From: Pseudomonadales bacterium
GTDB lineage: Bacteria; Pseudomonadota; Gammaproteobacteria; Pseudomonadales; Azotimanducaceae
Assembly (NCBI GenBank): GCA_017854255.1
Contig: JAFMIA010000004.1
Location: 62,163 to 97,572, forward strand
Direction: 5' to 3'
DNA length: 35,410 nt
Part shown: positions 6,118-15,385 of the stretch, piece after piece
Layout: the number at the start of each line of letters is the position of its first letter
Position numbering within the stretch: position 1 is the first letter of the stretch
Notes under the pieces: generated by a model
What the model was told of the DNA's origin: nothing
Databases searched by the model: none
The model's input: the letters and a program-made list of their open reading frames with translations, nothing else
Translations under genes and position numbers: made by a program

Positions 6118-7818
6118 TCAGGCTGCTGCAGACTTCCCGCGAATTAATTTTCCAGGTAAGGCGCCAGTTGCTTTGCCTAACCGGTAGGTCACGGCGCCGG
6201 CAACCATGGTCAGCTCGAGGCCCTCTGCTTTTTGAAGGAAGCGTTTCCCGCCGGCGGGCAGGTCATGAACGATGTGGGGCGTTAACAGCTTTAACTGGTC
6301 CAAGTCGATCACGTTGATATCGGCTTTCATGCCGACTTCAATGCGGCCTCTATCTGTCAGAGAATATAACTCGGCGGGTTGCTCAGTCAGCATTCGAATG
6401 CCCTGGCTGAGCTCTATTTGAGCCTGTTGCTTAACCCATTTTGTGATGAGGTATAGGTTAGCACTGGCATCACAGATTGATCCGACGTGGGCGCCACCGT
6501 CGCCTAAAGCGGCAACGGTGTGGGGGTGCTTGAGTAATTCTGGAATACCGCCTGCATAATTTGCGGCCGGGATATAAATTAAGTTGGTGCCAACATTGCC
6601 CAGGAGATAGTCATATAACCAAGATTGGGGGTCTTCCCCCGCCGCGTCGGCTTGGGCTTGCACCGAATCGCTGGGCTGCGGTAGGTATTCGATCGGGTCC
6701 ACCATGGGGTACATCTTGTCGTATTTGGTATTGAAAATTTTGACAAATATATGCGGATTTTCATTGTCCTCTTCAAGAATCCTCGCCTTGGTCACGGGGT
6801 CTTGCAGGCGTGCAATTTTTTCCTCAACGGGAAGGTGGTCCAAGGCCGCGTAGCTGGGCCTTCTATAAAATGGGTTCATCGAGGAGGGCATTCCCATCAT
6901 CATGCCAACGGGGCGAGATAAAACTTGACCTCGGATGTCCAAACCTCGGGTTTGAGCCGCTTCAACCATGGCCAATTGTTCACGCCAGAGTTCGGGCTGG
7001 TTGTCTAATTGCAACAGCGTAAAGGTGCCCTTGGCGCCAGTTGCTTTGCAGGTGTCTTCTAAAATGCTGAACTCATCTTGGGGGTCATCCCAGTCAGAGA
7101 TGAGCTGAAAAACATGACCTGCATCTCCTTCGAGCATTTGACCCAGTGCTTTGAGCTCTCGAGTCGCAGCCTTAAACGTTGGGATCAGTGATCCATCGCT
7201 GCTGCGATGTACCAAGGTGCGACTGGTGGAGAAGCCCACGGCGCCGGCTTTCATGCCTTCAGACAAAAGAGCTTGCATGGCTTGAATATCGGCGTCTGTT
7301 GCGGGTTCTCGGTTAACAGCACGTTCACCCATAACAAATACGCGTAACGGGCCGTGGGGATACAGCGCGGCAATGTCGATATCACGCGGCCTCTTATCCA
7401 AGCTATCGAGATACTCAGGAAAACTCTCCCAATCCCAGGGCAGGCCTTCATTCATCGCCGTTTCCGGTATTTCTTCCACGCCCTCCATCAAATGAATCAA
7501 CACCTCATGGTCTGCTTTTTTGCAAGGCGCAAACCCAACACCGCAGTTCCCCATGACAACGGTGGTCGTGCCCAGGTTGGCTGATGGCGCCATGTGCTGA
7601 TCCCAAGTGGCTTGGCCATCATAGTGGGTGTGGACATCAATAAAGCCCGGCGTCACAATTTTTCCATTGGCATCCACCACTTCGGTGGCGGTGGCATCGG
7701 TTAGCGTGCCGACCGCTGCGATCAACCCGTCTTTGATACCGATGTCGGCAAACTGGGGTTCGGCCCCGGTGCCATCAAAAACTTGGCCGTTTTTAATCAG
7801 CGTATCAAAGGTGGTCAT
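6118..7818 (-). CDS. Amidohydrolase, N-acyl-D-amino-acid deacylase type
   Basis: This is a zinc-dependent TIM-barrel amidohydrolase of about 566 residues. It shows the HxH metal motif in DVHTHYDGQ (His 63, His 65), the bridging Cys in GNCGVGFAPC (Cys 92) characteristic of the D-aminoacylase subgroup, and the late DGGAHVG segment that normally carries the catalytic Asp. The N- and C-terminal beta-sandwich pieces of the fold flank the barrel. The ATG at 7818 is preceded by AAGAGA and fits the family's MTxFDxLI start. An upstream in-frame start would add 27 unlikely residues. Members remove acyl groups from D-amino acids, but this longer branch is often annotated only as amidohydrolase, so substrate is open. 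No racemase or D-amino-acid transporter is adjacent. Confidence 0.92.
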   Translation of the reverse strand: MTTFDTLIKNGQVFDGTGAEPQFADIGIKDGLIAAVGTLTDATATEVVDANGKIVTPGFIDVHTHYDGQATWDQHMAPSANLGTTTVVMGNCGVGFAPCKKADHEVLIHLMEGVEEIPETAMNEGLPWDWESFPEYLDSLDKRPRDIDIAALYPHGPLRVFVMGERAVNREPATDADIQAMQALLSEGMKAGAVGFSTSRTLVHRSSDGSLIPTFKAATRELKALGQMLEGDAGHVFQLISDWDDPQDEFSILEDTCKATGAKGTFTLLQLDNQPELWREQLAMVEAAQTRGLDIRGQVLSRPVGMMMGMPSSMNPFYRRPSYAALDHLPVEEKIARLQDPVTKARILEEDNENPHIFVKIFNTKYDKMYPMVDPIEYLPQPSDSVQAQADAAGEDPQSWLYDYLLGNVGTNLIYIPAANYAGGIPELLKHPHTVAALGDGGAHVGSICDASANLYLITKWVKQQAQIELSQGIRMLTEQPAELYSLTDRGRIEVGMKADINVIDLDQLKLLTPHIVHDLPAGGKRFLQKAEGLELTMVAGAVTYRLGKATGALPGKLIRGKSAAA

Positions 7819-8129
7819 GGGCATCTCTTTTTGGTTTGGGACGGGTTGAATGTAGCGGTTAATGATGCAGAAATCTAGCAGTGCAGAGCGGATTGGCACT
7901 GCTGCATGGCCTTGGTGTTAGCGGGATCTTGAACGTGTGCTGCTGAGCGTCTTAGAAGCCTTTAAGGGTTAAATGGCCTTCCAGCGCCATGACTTGATCC
8001 CGGCTTTTGAATGAAGGGTGGTGAATAGGGGTAGTGCCGCGCGCTTTGCTCGAATATTGATTCCGTATCCAGGGCCCGCCCACGTAATGCAGCCGTTTGA
8101 ATTAGGTGCGCGGCGTTACCGGCGCTGAC
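7819..8129. other. Intergenic region upstream of amidohydrolase
   Basis: This 311-base gap has no credible gene. Its notable element is an inverted repeat AGCAGTGC/GCACTGCT with an 11-base loop at 7877-7903, about 60-85 bases before the amidohydrolase start, which could be an operator or an RNA hairpin. No clear intrinsic terminator for the sulfotransferase gene is visible. Confidence 0.4.
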
Positions 8130-10142
8130 TCAGCCGGATGGACTGAATGTTGGATAGTCAGTCAGGATTTCGTCGCCAATGGCCGTCTTTAAGGGCTCAA
8201 GCCAAGGCTCAAAATTCATCCAAGCCTCCAAACCTGACTGATAAATTGGCTGCCTCACTTGTTCAGAGCTCGGTGTGCGAACACTGCGTTCGGTTTGGTG
8301 GAAATTGAGACAAGCCGGGTCAAACTCTAACGCGCAAAAATCCAGAATGCGTCTGACTTCTTGCTCGAGGTTGAACACAACGGCCTCATGATGAACCGTT
8401 AGGATTTTTCCCGGTAGCACCTCGTGCCAGTGGTTCATTAGGCGCATATAGTCTTGGTAGTAGCGCCCGATATCGGTGAGGCTGTAACTGAACTCTTGAC
8501 CGCTGGCAAAGAGTTGTTTGAAGCCGCTAAAGCAGCACGCTATCGGATGCCGACGGGCATCGATAATCTTGGCGTTGGGTAAAATGAGCTGAATGAGTCC
8601 GATATGGCGGAAATTATTGGGCATCTTGTCGATGAAAAAAGGGGCATCCCCGCGGTGGATTTGAGTGTCCGCTAAGTATTTTTGACCCATGGCCGCGAGT
8701 TCACTGTCTGAAATCGTGGTCAGGCAGGCTGGGTATTGGGGCGCGTCTTGGATGCGTCGACGGCCATCGAGTTCAAAGGCAAAGGCGGCAATGTTAGGAA
8801 GCTCCTGAGTGCCATCAACTAAAGGGTGAGAGGCAAGGATTTGCTCGAGTAACGTTGAGCCCGCGCGGGGTAGACCTAAAATAAAAATGGGATCAGGTGC
8901 GGGGCAGCCACTGCCCGAGCGCTGCTTGAACAAGGTTTCGGAGCAAACACTGGTTTGCAGGGAAAGTCTTTTGCTGAGCAGTTCGCTATCGAAGCCAATT
9001 TGGCCTTGCTTTACGGTATTGCCTTGCTGATAAAAGCCAAACGCTCGTTCAAAGTCTTTAGCGTCTTCAAAGTGTTTCCCCAGCGCAAAATTGAGATGAA
9101 CATGATCAACGGGTGACAAGTTCGGTTCGGCAACCGAGGCCAGCATCGTCTCGACCTCAAGGTCTGTGAATCGATAGGTCTTGAGATTAGCAAGGCTCCA
9201 AAAGGCATCCCCAAATCCTGGCTTGTTTTCGTAGGCTGCGCGATAGGCTTTGATAGCCTGCTCTGTTTGATCGATGGTTTTAAGCGCGTGGGCCTTGAGC
9301 AGATGAACCAGAGCGGGATCCGGGACCTTGGGGATTACCTGATCGTAGATCGCGATGGCCTCATCAAATCGGCCGATGGCGACACATTGATTGGCATAAG
9401 CGGTTTGATGACGTACATTGTCGGGCGCTTTTTCGATCAGCTGTTCAGCTTGCGCAAACGAGGCGGCGTATTTCTGACGCTTGTACAACACGCCCATATA
9501 GTCAAAACGCGCGAGATCGTTGTCGGGCTCAAAACGAACGGCATTCTCCAATAGCACTTCCGCATCATCTAATACTTCGGTTTGCACGCCGATGTAGGCC
9601 AAAAGGCGCATGCCTTCTACCTGCTTTGGATGCCTTAATAAGAATTGGCGGCAGAGTTGTTCCGCTTGGGCAAGGCGGCCTTCATTAATCCAATCGCGAA
9701 CTTGCAAGAGGGCTTTAGGCAAGCCTTCAAGGTTCCGCGTCTGCGTTAGGGCTTCGTCATAGATAACGGGATGATACGTTGTGCTGGTCATCTCAATTAG
9801 AGCCCGCCAGCTGCCAAGCAGCGCATCATTTAGCGTCACGGCAGTTCGAAACGACGACAGGGCTTTGTCCGGCTCGTTTAGAGCCTTAAAGGTGTAGCCT
9901 ATTTCTTGATAGCCGCGGGCAAAACGTGGAAACCGCGTTAGGAGCGTTTCGAGCTCGCCTTGAGCATCTGATAATCGCGCCAAATAACGTAGGCAGACGC
10001 AATAGTAATAGTGGGTTTCACGATCTTGCGGAGTGAGCTGAAGTTGTTGGAAAAGAAGTCGCTCAGCGCCGGAGATGTCTCCAGCGGCGAGCTGTTTCTT
10101 GGCTGTTTGAGTAGCCTCAGGAATCGCATCGGTTTGGCGCAT
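8130..10142 (-). CDS. TPR-repeat sulfotransferase family protein
   Basis: This is a two-part cytoplasmic protein of 670 residues. Residues 1 to about 370 are tetratricopeptide repeats (recurrent A-x-x-L/F-x-x-A helices). Residues from about 415 onward form a sulfotransferase domain. The PAPS 5'-phosphosulfate loop is GLPRAGST at 423-430, and the 3'-phosphate site is in the segment DARRHPIACCFSGFKQ. The family would move sulfate from PAPS to an alcohol or protein Tyr, but targets in bacteria are unknown. It lies 61 bases downstream of the TonB receptor on the same strand, an arrangement common in marine and sphingomonad genomes. No Shine-Dalgarno site precedes its ATG, and the leader contains an inverted repeat (10155-10180), so translation may be coupled or structure-controlled. 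Confidence 0.92.
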   Translation of the reverse strand: MRQTDAIPEATQTAKKQLAAGDISGAERLLFQQLQLTPQDRETHYYYCVCLRYLARLSDAQGELETLLTRFPRFARGYQEIGYTFKALNEPDKALSSFRTAVTLNDALLGSWRALIEMTSTTYHPVIYDEALTQTRNLEGLPKALLQVRDWINEGRLAQAEQLCRQFLLRHPKQVEGMRLLAYIGVQTEVLDDAEVLLENAVRFEPDNDLARFDYMGVLYKRQKYAASFAQAEQLIEKAPDNVRHQTAYANQCVAIGRFDEAIAIYDQVIPKVPDPALVHLLKAHALKTIDQTEQAIKAYRAAYENKPGFGDAFWSLANLKTYRFTDLEVETMLASVAEPNLSPVDHVHLNFALGKHFEDAKDFERAFGFYQQGNTVKQGQIGFDSELLSKRLSLQTSVCSETLFKQRSGSGCPAPDPIFILGLPRAGSTLLEQILASHPLVDGTQELPNIAAFAFELDGRRRIQDAPQYPACLTTISDSELAAMGQKYLADTQIHRGDAPFFIDKMPNNFRHIGLIQLILPNAKIIDARRHPIACCFSGFKQLFASGQEFSYSLTDIGRYYQDYMRLMNHWHEVLPGKILTVHHEAVVFNLEQEVRRILDFCALEFDPACLNFHQTERSVRTPSSEQVRQPIYQSGLEAWMNFEPWLEPLKTAIGDEILTDYPTFSPSG

Positions 10143-10154
10143 GGTTAGGTTTTC

Positions 10155-10180
10155 AGAATCAGCAAAGGTGCCGTGATTCT
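10155..10180 (-). other. Inverted repeat in receptor-sulfotransferase spacer
   Basis: AGAATCA/TGATTCT form a 7-bp stem with a 12-base loop, and ATGGT (10141-10145) with ACCAT (10181-10185) can extend it across a bulge. No U-run follows. It lies 13 bases before the sulfotransferase ATG and could end part of the receptor transcripts or mask translation. Confidence 0.35.
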
Positions 10181-10203
10181 ACCATGCGCCAGACCCATCA
10201 AGC

Positions 10204-12891
10204 TTAGTTGACGTCGTAAGAGACTCGCAGGCCGATCGTTCTAGGCCGGTTCGTCGTCACACGTTCAATAAAGTCTTGACGATTGATGTGCAGCTGCGCA
10301 CGTTCATCGGTCAAGTTACTGACGAAAAGCTCAACACCCCAGCCATCGCTGTAGTTTTCGACACCAATTGAGGCATCAACAATGCCATAACTATCTTGCA
10401 TCGTGTTGGGTTCATCGGCCGTGTCGACAATCGAGTTCAACGCTTCACCAGCATGCTTGTAACCAAGTTGCCAGTGCGCACCAAGGTCGTTACCTGCATC
10501 CCACTCGTAGCGCGCACGCATGCTCAGTTGGGTTTCAGGCGTGAGTGGCAACATAGATCCTGCATCGGCAACAACAATATCGAAGGCCGGATCAACGAAG
10601 ACGAGCTCAGTATCGTTGAAGGATGCTGCCGCGTAGAGTGTCAATTGATCGCTGACGGCCCAGACGAGATCGCCTTCAATCCCCATAATCTCGGCATCGC
10701 CGCCATTATCAACGATCGTCAGGATCGAGATATTCTGTGAGTCAAACTGTGATACTTGAATATCCTTCCAATCGATTTTGTAGATAGAGCCGTTGAAGCG
10801 AAGCGCGCCGTCTGCCAGCGTCGTTTTCCAACCCAGCTCCATATTCTCTAACGAATCTGAATCGAAGACATAGGGCAGACAATAGCCTGGGAAGCCGCTG
10901 GCATTACTATTAATGGCAACTTCATTCCCACAATTGGTCCCATCATCCCGAATGTTCTGATCCGCTGCATTGTATTGACCACCTTTTTGAGCCGCAGCTC
11001 GGTTGAAACCCGGCGGACGATAGCCCTCAGACCAAGTCGCAAAAATTAAGGTGTCAGAATTCTCAGGCTGCCAAGATGCGGTAAAACGCATGATGGTGTC
11101 GGTGACATTCAGGGGCTGAAGCTCAGCAAAGTTGGTCTGATAGTCTCGGCCACCGGTCAGCGCGGGCCGGATATCGTTCGTGGGGTCGTTGTCATCAACA
11201 AAGAGGGGCCGATTGCCATAGCGCCAAGCACCATAGCCCGTAAAGCCATAATCAAGGTCATAGTATCGAGCGCCAACGGCGACCGAGAGCGAGTCGGTAA
11301 CATCTAAGGTGATTTCACCAAAAATGGCCGTTTGTTCTTCGGTTCGCGTATTGTCATTTCGAAATTGAGTGGAATCCGTCAGCAGTCCACGTGCATTCGC
11401 TTCGGAGTTATCGAAGGTGCCGCTTGTGCGAATATCGATGGGCGAAAATCCAGCATCCATTGGGGCTTGGTAGTTGAAATCACCGACGTGCAGGATTTCA
11501 AAGTCTTCAAAGAAGACGCCGCCCTGCATGTTCAGACGACCATCCCAATTGGTTGCAATCCGAAGCTCATGCGTCCAACGGGTATTTTCGTTTTCAATCC
11601 GTGCCGCATTGGCTGGTGTACCGCATTCGATTACGCCAGCATCGCCGCCAATGGTTGGATCAAAGGTGTAAAAGGTGCTGGGGTCGTAGTCGGTGTTGTA
11701 ACCCGTGCCGAGACCATTGTAGTAGCCGCCTACGAGGTATTCACACTGATAGCCGGAGATGAATGCCCCAATATTAGTGTAGCCGGTGTAATCGATATTG
11801 GCGGTGACATCACGATCTAAGAACGCGCCGGTATACACAAGGTCTAAGTTGCCAACACTGCCTTCTAAGGTCCAAGCTGTTTGACTGAATTGATCATCTA
11901 AGAAATCATCGCTGAACCGTGACACTTCAAGGTCGCCGATCGATGGATCGTAATCAAAAACACCCTCAGTTGAGAGGCTTTGCGCGGTGTGCTGAACCAT
12001 CAAGCTCCAATCATCGTTGATCAGATACTTGATGCCAAGGCGAACACCCGCATAGTGAGCATCGTTAAAGTCGTCTTCAACGAGACCGGCATTATTCGCA
12101 ATCGTCTTATGAACAGGGACGGTGAGGCCGTCAGCGCCGACAACATCGCCATTGGCAAAGACTGTACCAGCCGCGTAAGTCACGCTGTCGCCAGGAAAGG
12201 TCGGGTTAATAGAATTGTCGGCTTGGAAAGTACCTGCCACGTTATCGATATAGCCGCCTTGACGATCGTTGTAGAGCGCAACGCGTGCAGCAAGCTTGCC
12301 GGCGATAATCGGGAAGTTCAGCATGAGCTCGGCCGAGTTGCTGTCCTCGCCTTCGGCGGTTGATGACCAACTGCCGTTAAAGCTGGCATCGAACTCGTCG
12401 ATAACGGGCTTGTTGGTAATGAGACGAACGGTTCCTGCCATTGAGCTTGCACCGTACAAGGTGCCCTGTGGTCCAGGAAGGACCTCAATGCGTTCCATAT
12501 CGCTGATATAAACATCGAGGTTTCGACCGCCTGCAGTGACCGGCTGCTCATCTAAGTACAATGCAACGTTTGGCGCAGAACCTTGCGATTCGGCAACGGT
12601 TATGTTGATGGCGTCGACCGCTGCACCCCGGATATAGATTTCGTTTTGGCCTGGCCCACGTCCACCCGCGTTAACATTGGGGAGGTATTTCACATAGTCC
12701 GAGAACTCTTGGATGTTTTGGTTTTCGAGCTCTCGCGAACCAATCGCTTGAATCGCGACGGGCGCATCCTGGAGGGGAACGGCTCTTTTGGTGGCGGTTA
12801 CCACAATTTCTTCGATTTCTGAGCTGGCCTGCTGGCTGGTCGCAGCGAGGGCGGCAAGAATGGCAATGTTCAGCTTTTTCTTTTGAAACAT
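10204..12891 (-). CDS. TonB-dependent outer-membrane receptor
   Basis: This 895-residue outer-membrane protein starts with a basic/hydrophobic signal peptide ending near ASS (residue 24) and a TonB-box-like EEIVVTATKR right after it. A plug domain follows (DAPVAIQAI, YLPNVNAGGRG, GPQGTLYGASSMAGTVRLIT), then a 22-strand barrel with the TonB C-terminal pattern GWGVELFVSNLTD and a final strand LRVSYDVN. It would import a large or scarce hydrophobic ligand with energy from TonB-ExbBD. The plug's IRGAA and the lack of siderophore-type neighbours suggest the carbon-substrate clade common in marine oligotrophs, not iron, but this is inference. ATG at 12891 has AAGAGA upstream. A TATACT promoter element and a perfect palindrome lie farther upstream. 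Confidence 0.96.
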   Translation of the reverse strand: MFQKKKLNIAILAALAATSQQASSEIEEIVVTATKRAVPLQDAPVAIQAIGSRELENQNIQEFSDYVKYLPNVNAGGRGPGQNEIYIRGAAVDAINITVAESQGSAPNVALYLDEQPVTAGGRNLDVYISDMERIEVLPGPQGTLYGASSMAGTVRLITNKPVIDEFDASFNGSWSSTAEGEDSNSAELMLNFPIIAGKLAARVALYNDRQGGYIDNVAGTFQADNSINPTFPGDSVTYAAGTVFANGDVVGADGLTVPVHKTIANNAGLVEDDFNDAHYAGVRLGIKYLINDDWSLMVQHTAQSLSTEGVFDYDPSIGDLEVSRFSDDFLDDQFSQTAWTLEGSVGNLDLVYTGAFLDRDVTANIDYTGYTNIGAFISGYQCEYLVGGYYNGLGTGYNTDYDPSTFYTFDPTIGGDAGVIECGTPANAARIENENTRWTHELRIATNWDGRLNMQGGVFFEDFEILHVGDFNYQAPMDAGFSPIDIRTSGTFDNSEANARGLLTDSTQFRNDNTRTEEQTAIFGEITLDVTDSLSVAVGARYYDLDYGFTGYGAWRYGNRPLFVDDNDPTNDIRPALTGGRDYQTNFAELQPLNVTDTIMRFTASWQPENSDTLIFATWSEGYRPPGFNRAAAQKGGQYNAADQNIRDDGTNCGNEVAINSNASGFPGYCLPYVFDSDSLENMELGWKTTLADGALRFNGSIYKIDWKDIQVSQFDSQNISILTIVDNGGDAEIMGIEGDLVWAVSDQLTLYAAASFNDTELVFVDPAFDIVVADAGSMLPLTPETQLSMRARYEWDAGNDLGAHWQLGYKHAGEALNSIVDTADEPNTMQDSYGIVDASIGVENYSDGWGVELFVSNLTDERAQLHINRQDFIERVTTNRPRTIGLRVSYDVN

Positions 12892-12919
12892 ACTGAGATC
12901 TCTTATTTAGGAAGCCAAA

Positions 12920-12925
12920 AGTATA
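12920..12925 (-). promoter_or_regulatory. Predicted -10 element of TonB receptor
   Basis: TATACT on the minus strand would start transcription near 12913, giving a short leader of about 22 bases that still contains the AAGAGA ribosome site. No good -35 is found at 16-18 bases, which fits a promoter that needs an activator. Confidence 0.35.
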
Positions 12926-13013
12926 GTCCAAATTAGAGCGCAATGCACTTTAGGGTGGTTTGAACAAGTTTTTATAAATTAAGTGTTTGAATTTATTGAA
13001 CTTATAATAAATA

Positions 13014-13039
13014 AATATCATTCGTACACGAATGATATT
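13014..13039. promoter_or_regulatory. Perfect 26-bp palindrome, likely operator
   Basis: AATATCATTCGT and ACGAATGATATT are exact inverted copies separated by AC. It sits about 100-126 bases upstream of the predicted receptor transcription start, in AT-rich DNA. The size and symmetry fit a dimeric regulator of the TetR, GntR or LysR-like kind. The protein is unknown. Confidence 0.6.
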
Positions 13040-13401
13040 AGGGATAAAAAACGGAAAGTACTCGACGCGTGCTGCTCGTCATCTAGCGGCTTGGCTTTGA
13101 ATTTAGGTTTCGGGCGATGCGGATCCGGCCTGGGCCATGCGCCAGGCACTGATTTGTGAGAAGCGTGGTTTAGAGGGGCATTGTTTTTGGGTGCCTTGTT
13201 GATGGGCCGTTTAAACAGGCGAGTGTTAGCGGGGGCGCCCGCGACAAGGGCGCCGAAACCGCCGGCACGGAATCCTGAACAATCAAAAGAAAGGGTTTGA
13301 CGGATCGATGATCATCAATGGGCCTCCAAAACAGATCAATGACCCTGTCAATCGTGGGCGGGCCAGGCGGCAGACGCGCACCGGTTTTAAAAAGAGTCCG
13401 G

Positions 13402-15045
13402 TTAAGCGTGCCCCGACGCCTTAGGTTCGTCTGAGGCGGCGTCATCCTCCGCCGCTCGAATGAGTCGAAGTTCTCGCGTTAATCCGAGGAGTAGGCTCAC
13501 AACCATTAGCATAATAATCATTGTGAAGGGAAAAGCGCTGGCCAGCGATAAGGCTTGTACTGATGACAAGCCCCCGCCAAGCAGTAGGGCAATGCCGATC
13601 ATACCCAGCGCGACGCACCAAAAGACTCTTTGAAACAACGGGGTCTTGATTTTGCCACCAGCCGCCATGGTATCGACGACGAGCGATCCCGAGTCCATTG
13701 AGGTGACAAAGAAAATAATCACCAAAAAGAGCCCTAAAATTGAGGTCACAAGGGCATAAGGAAATTGCTCAAGGAATATGAATAGGGTCAGCTCAGGCTG
13801 AAAATTACGGACGCTTTCCGCAACCGCCAACACATTTTCATCGAAATATTGAACAATGGCGGTGTGCCCAAATATGGTCATCCAAAGCATAAAGATCAGT
13901 GACGGGGCGAGCAGGGCGCCGAAAACAAATTCTCGGACGGTTCTACCAGAGGAGATCCGAGCGATAAACATGCCGACGAAGGGTGAAAATGCGATCCACC
14001 AAGACCAATAAAAAGTCGTCCAATCGTGCATGTAATAAAAATCGTCTCGGCCCGACCAGCTGCTGAGCGCTGGCAGGTACTCGATATAACTCATCGAGTA
14101 ACGAACAAAAAAGCCAAGGGTCTCAAGAACGGGGGTCATGCTGAGCACAAATCCGCCGAGCAGCACCGCTAAGATCATGTTGAGTTCGCTCAATCGTTTG
14201 ATACCGCCATCAAGTCCGCGCACGACCGAAATCAGTGCCAGGGCGGTGATGACCGCAACGATTAAGATATTGGTGTAGTTACCGGTTGGGAGATCAAACA
14301 AGTAGTTCAGGCCACCGGCGGCTTGTTCGGCGCCATAACCCAAGGAGGTTGCAAGGCCAAAGAGGGTCGCAAAGATCGCCAGAATATCGACGATATGGCC
14401 GGGCCAGCCCCAAATGCGCTCCCCAAACAACGGATATAACGCTGACCGGATTAAGAGCGGTAACCCTTTGTTATAACAAAAGAAGGATAAGGATAAACCG
14501 ACGACGACATAGACGGCCCAAGGGTGGAATGCCCAATGGTAAATGGTCGCGGCCATAGCGAGATCACGAGTGGCCTGCGCATCCAAATTGGTCAAACCCA
14601 GTGGCGGGGTGATGGCGTGATTCATGGGCTCTAAGACGCCATAAAACATGATGCCAATACCAATGCCTGCGGCGAACAGCATCGACACCCAGCTGAGCAG
14701 GTGATACTCAGCAACCGCTGTTTGACCACCGATCCTGATTCGGCCGAGAGGCGATAGCGCAAGCGCGACGCAAAATATTAAGAAGCCGTTCATGCTGTAC
14801 ATGAAGAACCAATCAAGTTCCTTGGTCAGATAAAAACGCAGCGCGCTGAAATGTTCTGCAGCTTGTTCCGGCATTAATAAGGTGACTAACACAAATAAGG
14901 CGATGGTTACGCTGCTGATGAGGAAAACTGGGTTGTGAATATCCAGTCCTAGGCCCTGGAGGTTGTCTTGCCCAACCTCGTAATCGGAGGTGTACAAGTC
15001 ATCGGGTGTTGATTCGTCGGCCGGTTCGATATGATTTGAAGACAA
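13402..15045 (-). CDS. BCCT-family betaine/carnitine/choline-type transporter
   Basis: This 547-residue inner-membrane protein has about 12 hydrophobic helices after a polar N-terminal tail of some 40 residues. Family hallmarks are a glycine-rich helix (FAAGIGIGIMFYG) followed by EPMNH, and the Trp-containing segment WAFHPWAVYVVVGLSLSF. BCCT proteins import quaternary or sulfonium compounds such as betaine, carnitine, choline or DMSP with Na+ or H+. Which one cannot be decided here. The start codon appears to be TTG at 15045 with only a weak AAGAGA upstream, and an in-frame stop lies just before it. The next gene on its strand is 340 bases upstream, so it is probably its own unit. Confidence 0.95.
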   Translation of the reverse strand: MSSNHIEPADESTPDDLYTSDYEVGQDNLQGLGLDIHNPVFLISSVTIALFVLVTLLMPEQAAEHFSALRFYLTKELDWFFMYSMNGFLIFCVALALSPLGRIRIGGQTAVAEYHLLSWVSMLFAAGIGIGIMFYGVLEPMNHAITPPLGLTNLDAQATRDLAMAATIYHWAFHPWAVYVVVGLSLSFFCYNKGLPLLIRSALYPLFGERIWGWPGHIVDILAIFATLFGLATSLGYGAEQAAGGLNYLFDLPTGNYTNILIVAVITALALISVVRGLDGGIKRLSELNMILAVLLGGFVLSMTPVLETLGFFVRYSMSYIEYLPALSSWSGRDDFYYMHDWTTFYWSWWIAFSPFVGMFIARISSGRTVREFVFGALLAPSLIFMLWMTIFGHTAIVQYFDENVLAVAESVRNFQPELTLFIFLEQFPYALVTSILGLFLVIIFFVTSMDSGSLVVDTMAAGGKIKTPLFQRVFWCVALGMIGIALLLGGGLSSVQALSLASAFPFTMIIMLMVVSLLLGLTRELRLIRAAEDDAASDEPKASGHA

Positions 15046-15385
15046 AGGAGTTTTCTCTTATGCGGTCAGGCAACGGTAGCATGAGTGATCTTGGGTGTCA
15101 CGGCGGCCGAGGGTTTCGGCAGGATTCAACCTGGTTTTGCGCCTTGATCTGAGAAGCCAAGCACGCGCTCGGCAAGGGGCTTGGGGCGATCAGCCTTGCG
15201 AAACTACTTTGATATCGAAACACAATATCTGAATCACGCGGCTTTGAGGCTTTGTTCGAGGCAACCAACCCTAGTCCGTCGAGCATCGGCGCGCCTATTT
15301 AGCATGGGATGGCCAGGGGTCAGCATGCGGGCCGCTTTATCCATATCCTCAGTTGCGACCGAACAATAAGCGCCTTCCCAGCCGC
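15046..15385. other. Intergenic region upstream of BCCT gene
   Basis: The 340-base gap between the BCCT and HCCA isomerase genes, both leftward, has no credible gene. A small inverted repeat GATAT/ATATC lies near 15210-15230. I see no clear promoter or terminator. Confidence 0.35.

Larger units (their letters stand above)
12892..13401. other. Long regulatory intergenic region upstream of TonB receptor
   Basis: This 510-base stretch has no credible gene. The left 150 bases are strikingly AT-rich and carry a promoter element and a perfect palindrome, listed separately. The right half is GC-rich, with a hairpin GGCGCCC/GGGCGCC at 13234-13254 and ACCGG/CCGGT repeats overlapping the BCCT stop. 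I see no U-tract terminator for BCCT. Confidence 0.5.

Noticed and set aside
11332-11820. Long open frame (162 codons) antisense to the TonB receptor.
   Set aside because: It is a codon-bias shadow of the receptor gene, with no family similarity or ribosome site.
2824-12900. The palindrome GAGATCTC just before both the P450 and the TonB receptor genes.
   Set aside because: It is explained by the AAGAGA ribosome sites used in this genome plus adjacent bases, and is too short to claim an operator.
3918-12932. The 11-mer TTTGGACTATA occurs at 3918-3928 and, on the other strand, at 12932-12922, near two promoters.
   Set aside because: In 35 kb hundreds of 11-mer pairs are expected by chance, and no longer similarity surrounds the two copies, so it is not evidence of a shared regulator.
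33-13221. Similar strings GGGCGTTTAAAC (33 onward) and GGGCCGTTTAAAC (13204 onward), considered as a repeat or site.
   Set aside because: The match is short, is centred on a simple GTTTAAAC palindrome and has no flanking similarity.
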